From: UBA3069 sp050633465
Lineage (GTDB): Bacteria; Pseudomonadota; Alphaproteobacteria; Rhodobacterales; Rhodobacteraceae
Reading direction: 5' to 3'
Assembly (NCBI GenBank): GCA_050633465.1
Contig: JBOEGO010000008.1
Span: 1-64,000, forward strand
DNA: 64,000 nucleotides
The notes below the pieces were generated by a model that was not told the DNA's origin, did no database searches, and worked only from the letters and a program-made list of their open reading frames with translations. A program made the translations under genes and the position numbers. Shown one piece after another: positions 60,937 to 64,000 of the stretch (the first letter of the stretch is position 1; the number at the start of each line of letters is the position of its first letter).

Positions 60937-60966
60937 ACAGTGCCCCTATCATCGGGGGGGCACTGT
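60937..60966. terminator. Bidirectional terminator between convergent genes
   Basis: A perfect 10-bp stem ACAGTGCCCC / GGGGCACTGT with a 10-base loop lies between the convergent ligase and CoA-transferase genes. On the minus strand TTTTCC follows, so it best terminates the CoA-transferase message. Confidence 0.75.
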
Positions 60967-60979
60967 CCATTCACCCCAG

Positions 60980-63424
60980 TCAGGTCAAAACGCCCGCATC
61001 CCGCAGCGCCGCAATCGCTGCCGCATCATAACCCAGCCCGGCCAGAACCGCATCGGTGTCACGCCCGAAATGCGGCGCGGCGCGGGTGGTCTGTGCAGGC
61101 GTGGCGCTTAGGTGGAAACGGCAGCCCTCGAACCACGCGGGCGTGCCATCGCGGCGCGCAAGCGATTGAAAATGCCCCCAGTGCTGCAATTGCGCATCGC
61201 GGGCCAGATCGTCGGGCGCGGCGGCCACATGGGCGGCGATGCCTGCGGCCTGCAACTGCTGTTCCACTTCGCTTGCGTTGCGGGCCTTGCACCAGGCGGC
61301 CAATGCGGCGTCGATCTCGCCCTCGGCTGCGCGGCGCTGTTCCAGCTCCAGCGCGGCGTCACCGCCCGCAATGGCACATAACGCCGCCCATGCGCCATCA
61401 TCCTGCGCCGAAATCGCCACCCATGCGGTTTCGCCATCCGCTGCAGCGCAGGGATACACATTGTTGGGCACCATATGCGCATCGCGGTTGCCCTGCGCCA
61501 CCGGGACCTGCCCCGTGGCAGCATATTGCGCGAACCCTTCGGCGATGAAATGCATGCCTGCCTCGGCCTGTGCGATGTCCAGAAACCGGCCCCGCCCCGT
61601 GGCGCGGCGATCATTCAACGCGGCCAGCAACACGCTCAGCGCAAGGCGCGGCGCGACGAAATCGGTATAGGGGCCATAGGGGCCAACCGGATCACCACCC
61701 GCCTGCCCCGCCAGCATCTGGATGCCCGACATGGCCGCGCCGATATTGCCGAAACCGGCCAGCGCACGCCATGGCCCCGCCTGCCCCATCAATGATGTGG
61801 ACAGCATCACCAGCCCCGGATTGTCACGCGACAGGGTATCGTAATCCATGCCCCAACGCGCCATCTGACCGGGGGCGAAACTTTCGACCAGCACATCGGC
61901 CCTGGCCGCCAGTCTGGCCACAATTTCGCGCCCCTCGGCGGTGCCAAGGTCCAGCGTCACCCCCTGTTTGCCCGCGTTGCAATTTTCATACAGGCCGGAA
62001 CGGTCCAGATCACGCACCCCATCGGGGAATGGGCCGGTCAGCCGCGCCACCTCGGGTTTTTTCGCGCTTTCGATGCGGGTGACCTCGGCGCCGAAATCCG
62101 CCAGACACCGGCCAATCATCGGCCCCGCCACGACCCATGACAGGTCCAGCACCCGCAACCCCTGCAAGGGGCGCGCGGGGGCATCAGCGCGGGCATCGGC
62201 GGGGGTATCAGCCATGAACGGCACGGTGTCACGGGCGGTTTGCCACGCGGCCTCGGCCTGCGTGCCGCCTTCGTTCAGCATGGGCGCGGGGCGCGGCACG
62301 ACGAACCCCTCATCAAACCCCTGCGCCAGTTTTCCGGGCAATTTCAGCCCGCCGATATCGTCGAAAAATCCGCGTGCGGCGGCATGGGGGCTGTGCGCCA
62401 GATCGGCCATCGACATGATCGGGGCCAGCATCAGGCGGTGTTCCAGCGCCAGGTCCACGGCCTCTCGTTTGGTCAAACCGGCCAGAAACCGCGCCACCTC
62501 CTCGCGGGCTTGCTCCATCCGTTCGTCGGGGATCTGGTCGTCTTCGATCAGGGCGGGCAGGGTCACCCAATCCCAGGTGGCGAATTCGGGCGAACAGGCC
62601 CCGCGCGCCGCCATCAGCGCGAACAGATTGTTGGTGAACCGCCCCGCCGCCGGGCCAAGCCCCAGATGCATTTCCACCAGCCCGTCACGCACCGGCCATT
62701 TCGACCGCTGGGTGCGCGACCCGCTGCCCGACAGATCCAGCTGGCGCTTTTTCTTTGATTTGACCTCGGCGCGGAACACGTAATTCGGGTGGCCGATCAC
62801 GCTGGCCATGCTGAGGCTAAGGGTCGATTGCGTGGCCGATGCCTGCGCCGAACTCACAACCCGCTGCCCCTGCCCCGACTGGCGCCGCGCCTCCAACGCG
62901 ACCATGACACCACATAGGGCATCGGCGGCTGCATGGTGGAACGCCTGCGGCAGGGTCATCCGTGTGGGCATGCCCGCCTGCGATTCCGTGGGCTTCAGCG
63001 GCCCGCCCGCGGCCCAGATGGTCAGGTCGCTGTCGGCATATCCTGCCTTGGGTCCGCTTAACCCGTAGGGGGTGACAATCGCATGGATCAGCGCAGGATT
63101 GACCGCCAGCAATTCATCCGTGTCCAGCAGCCTGTCACGCGCCGGATTGCCCGATTGCAGCACCACATCGGCCTGCGCCAACAGCGCCCTGAACCGCGCA
63201 TCGCCATGATCCAGAACCAGGGACCGCCGCCCCACAGCCCATGCCGCCCAGAACAGCGAATTGCCCTGATCGTCAAACGGGGCCAGCCGCCGTGCGCTGC
63301 TGCCCCCGTCGGGTTCTATGGCCAGCACATCGGCCCCCATCAGGGCCAGCATCCGCCCCGCCAGAATGCCCCGCGCATCGGACAGGTCCAACACGCGCAG
63401 CCCCGCCAATGCGCCGGCGGTCAT
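60980..63424 (-). CDS. Double-domain class III CoA-transferase (CaiB/BaiF fusion)
   Basis: An 814-aa protein with two tandem CaiB/BaiF domains joined near residues 395-420, instead of the usual single domain of about 400 residues. Domain 2 keeps the catalytic aspartate (Asp588, in PYTDFVAPRLALS), placed 15 residues before the AAL of the helix as in formyl-CoA transferase. Domain 1 has Phe162-His163 there (AFHHAAADALCG), so it looks inactive. It should move CoA between organic acids. It lies two bases from the thiolase gene in the same direction. Confidence 0.85.
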   Translation of the reverse strand: MTAGALAGLRVLDLSDARGILAGRMLALMGADVLAIEPDGGSSARRLAPFDDQGNSLFWAAWAVGRRSLVLDHGDARFRALLAQADVVLQSGNPARDRLLDTDELLAVNPALIHAIVTPYGLSGPKAGYADSDLTIWAAGGPLKPTESQAGMPTRMTLPQAFHHAAADALCGVMVALEARRQSGQGQRVVSSAQASATQSTLSLSMASVIGHPNYVFRAEVKSKKKRQLDLSGSGSRTQRSKWPVRDGLVEMHLGLGPAAGRFTNNLFALMAARGACSPEFATWDWVTLPALIEDDQIPDERMEQAREEVARFLAGLTKREAVDLALEHRLMLAPIMSMADLAHSPHAAARGFFDDIGGLKLPGKLAQGFDEGFVVPRPAPMLNEGGTQAEAAWQTARDTVPFMADTPADARADAPARPLQGLRVLDLSWVVAGPMIGRCLADFGAEVTRIESAKKPEVARLTGPFPDGVRDLDRSGLYENCNAGKQGVTLDLGTAEGREIVARLAARADVLVESFAPGQMARWGMDYDTLSRDNPGLVMLSTSLMGQAGPWRALAGFGNIGAAMSGIQMLAGQAGGDPVGPYGPYTDFVAPRLALSVLLAALNDRRATGRGRFLDIAQAEAGMHFIAEGFAQYAATGQVPVAQGNRDAHMVPNNVYPCAAADGETAWVAISAQDDGAWAALCAIAGGDAALELEQRRAAEGEIDAALAAWCKARNASEVEQQLQAAGIAAHVAAAPDDLARDAQLQHWGHFQSLARRDGTPAWFEGCRFHLSATPAQTTRAAPHFGRDTDAVLAGLGYDAAAIAALRDAGVLT

Positions 63425-63425
63425 G

Positions 63426-64000
63426 TTACCACTGGTCCTGATTGGTCAACACGGCGGTGGCAGAGGCCGAAAACATGCCCCCGACCCCATGCACCAGCGA
63501 CAGTTTCGCGCCTTCGACCTGCGCCGGGGAAATGCCGCGCATCTGGCGCACGCCTTCTTGCAGGGCAAACATGCCATACATGCCCGAATGCATGTAACTT
63601 AACCCGCCGCCATTGGTGTTCATCGGCAGCTTGCCACCGGGCCTTGTGTTGCCCTCGGCGATAAATGCACCGCCCTCGCCTTTTTCGACAAACCCCAGAT
63701 CCTCCAACCCATAGATGGGCAGGTGGGCAAAGGCGTCATAGATCATCAGATGATCCACATCGGCATGGCTGATGCCCGCACTTTCAAACGCCATCTTGCC
63801 CGACACGCGAAATGCTTTGGACGATGTGAAATCCTCCATCTGGGAAATCATCGGCCCCTCGGCCGACTCTCCGCCCATACCGCGCAGATAAACGGGCTTG
63901 GTCGGGAAATCTTTGGCCCGTTCGGCGCTGGTCAGGATCAGGGCACCGCCGCCATCCGACACCAGACAGCACATCAATTTGGTGAAAGGCCAAGCGATCA
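63426..64000 (-). CDS. Thiolase / SCP-x-like acetyltransferase, C-terminal part (runs off the right edge)
   Basis: About 190 C-terminal residues are present; the gene continues past 64000. The stretches AWPFTKLMCCLVSDGGGAL, IYDAFAHLPIYGLEDLG and NTNGGGLSYMHSGMYGMF match the thiolase-like lipid-transfer (SCP-x) family, with the C-terminal GVGGMFSASATAVL containing the conserved active-site glycines. This family cleaves 3-ketoacyl-CoAs, often branched. It starts the operon with the double CoA-transferase and would complete the beta-oxidation cycle. Confidence 0.85.
   Translation of the reverse strand, partial: IAWPFTKLMCCLVSDGGGALILTSAERAKDFPTKPVYLRGMGGESAEGPMISQMEDFTSSKAFRVSGKMAFESAGISHADVDHLMIYDAFAHLPIYGLEDLGFVEKGEGGAFIAEGNTRPGGKLPMNTNGGGLSYMHSGMYGMFALQEGVRQMRGISPAQVEGAKLSLVHGVGGMFSASATAVLTNQDQW

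Noticed and set aside
1..64000. tRNA, rRNA, CRISPR arrays, insertion sequences or phage genes
   Set aside because: No cloverleaf-like or rRNA-like segment, regularly spaced repeats, transposase motif or phage gene was visible in reading the window; a dedicated search was not possible.

Overview
The window looks like a chromosomal segment of a denitrifying alphaproteobacterium of the Rhodobacterales (Roseobacter/Paracoccus type). The evidence is high-GC coding sequence, an RpoE-ChrR sigma/anti-sigma pair with a lipid-modification operon, a nosC-R-Z-D-F-Y-L-X cluster, a napF-D-A-G-H-B-C cluster and a TRAP transporter. I saw no rRNA, tRNA, CRISPR array, insertion sequence or phage gene.

Layout. 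(1) 1-143 is the start of an acetyl-CoA synthetase gene running off the left edge. (2) 496-5863 is a singlet-oxygen/membrane-lipid stress locus: rpoE-chrR on the plus strand, and divergently an operon of an FAD oxidoreductase, a DUF1365 protein, a cyclopropane-fatty-acid-synthase-like methyltransferase and an SDR. Both sides carry a matching RpoE-like promoter with an 18-bp spacer. (3) 5914-16363 is a beta-oxidation operon (3-hydroxyacyl-CoA dehydrogenase, enoyl-CoA hydratase, acyl-CoA dehydrogenase, SDR) and a divergent operon for a single-chain long-chain acyl-CoA carboxylase, an enoyl-CoA hydratase and an SMP-30-like hydrolase. A TetR gene sits between them, and near-identical CTGACA-N2-TGTCAG operators lie just downstream of both -10 elements.

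(4) 16448-46116 is a nearly complete denitrification island: a TonB-dependent receptor, a Crp/Fnr (NNR/DNR-type) regulator, norCBQDEF, nnrS, nirS, two unknown small genes, a cytochrome c, nosCRZDFYLX, a DUF411 protein, a DUF2478 protein and napFDAGHBC. It covers periplasmic nitrate, nitrite, NO and N2O reduction to N2. FNR/NNR-like boxes precede the receptor/regulator pair, norC, nnrS/nirS (one shared box), nosC, napF and possibly the cytochrome c. Heme d1 synthesis genes are absent from the window, and nirS is followed at once by a strong terminator. (5) 46483-49702 holds katG with a divergent oxyR.

(6) 49709-64000 is a CoA-dependent catabolic region: a TRAP transporter with an acyl-CoA synthetase, a nitronate-monooxygenase-family flavoprotein, an alpha-methylacyl-CoA racemase-like enzyme, a MarR regulator, an HSD17B4-like SDR, an LCAD-like acyl-CoA dehydrogenase, a second acyl-CoA ligase, a double-domain class III CoA-transferase and the end of a thiolase. 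It looks like uptake, activation, racemisation and beta-oxidation of a branched or cyclic carboxylic acid. A repeated GCAAG-containing motif upstream of the transporter and in the divergent SDR/dehydrogenase promoter is a candidate MarR operator. The most novel candidates are the double-operator TetR fatty-acid regulon with a 14-codon coupled leader ORF, the unknown nirS-downstream genes, and the branched-acid pathway with a half-dead CoA-transferase fusion.
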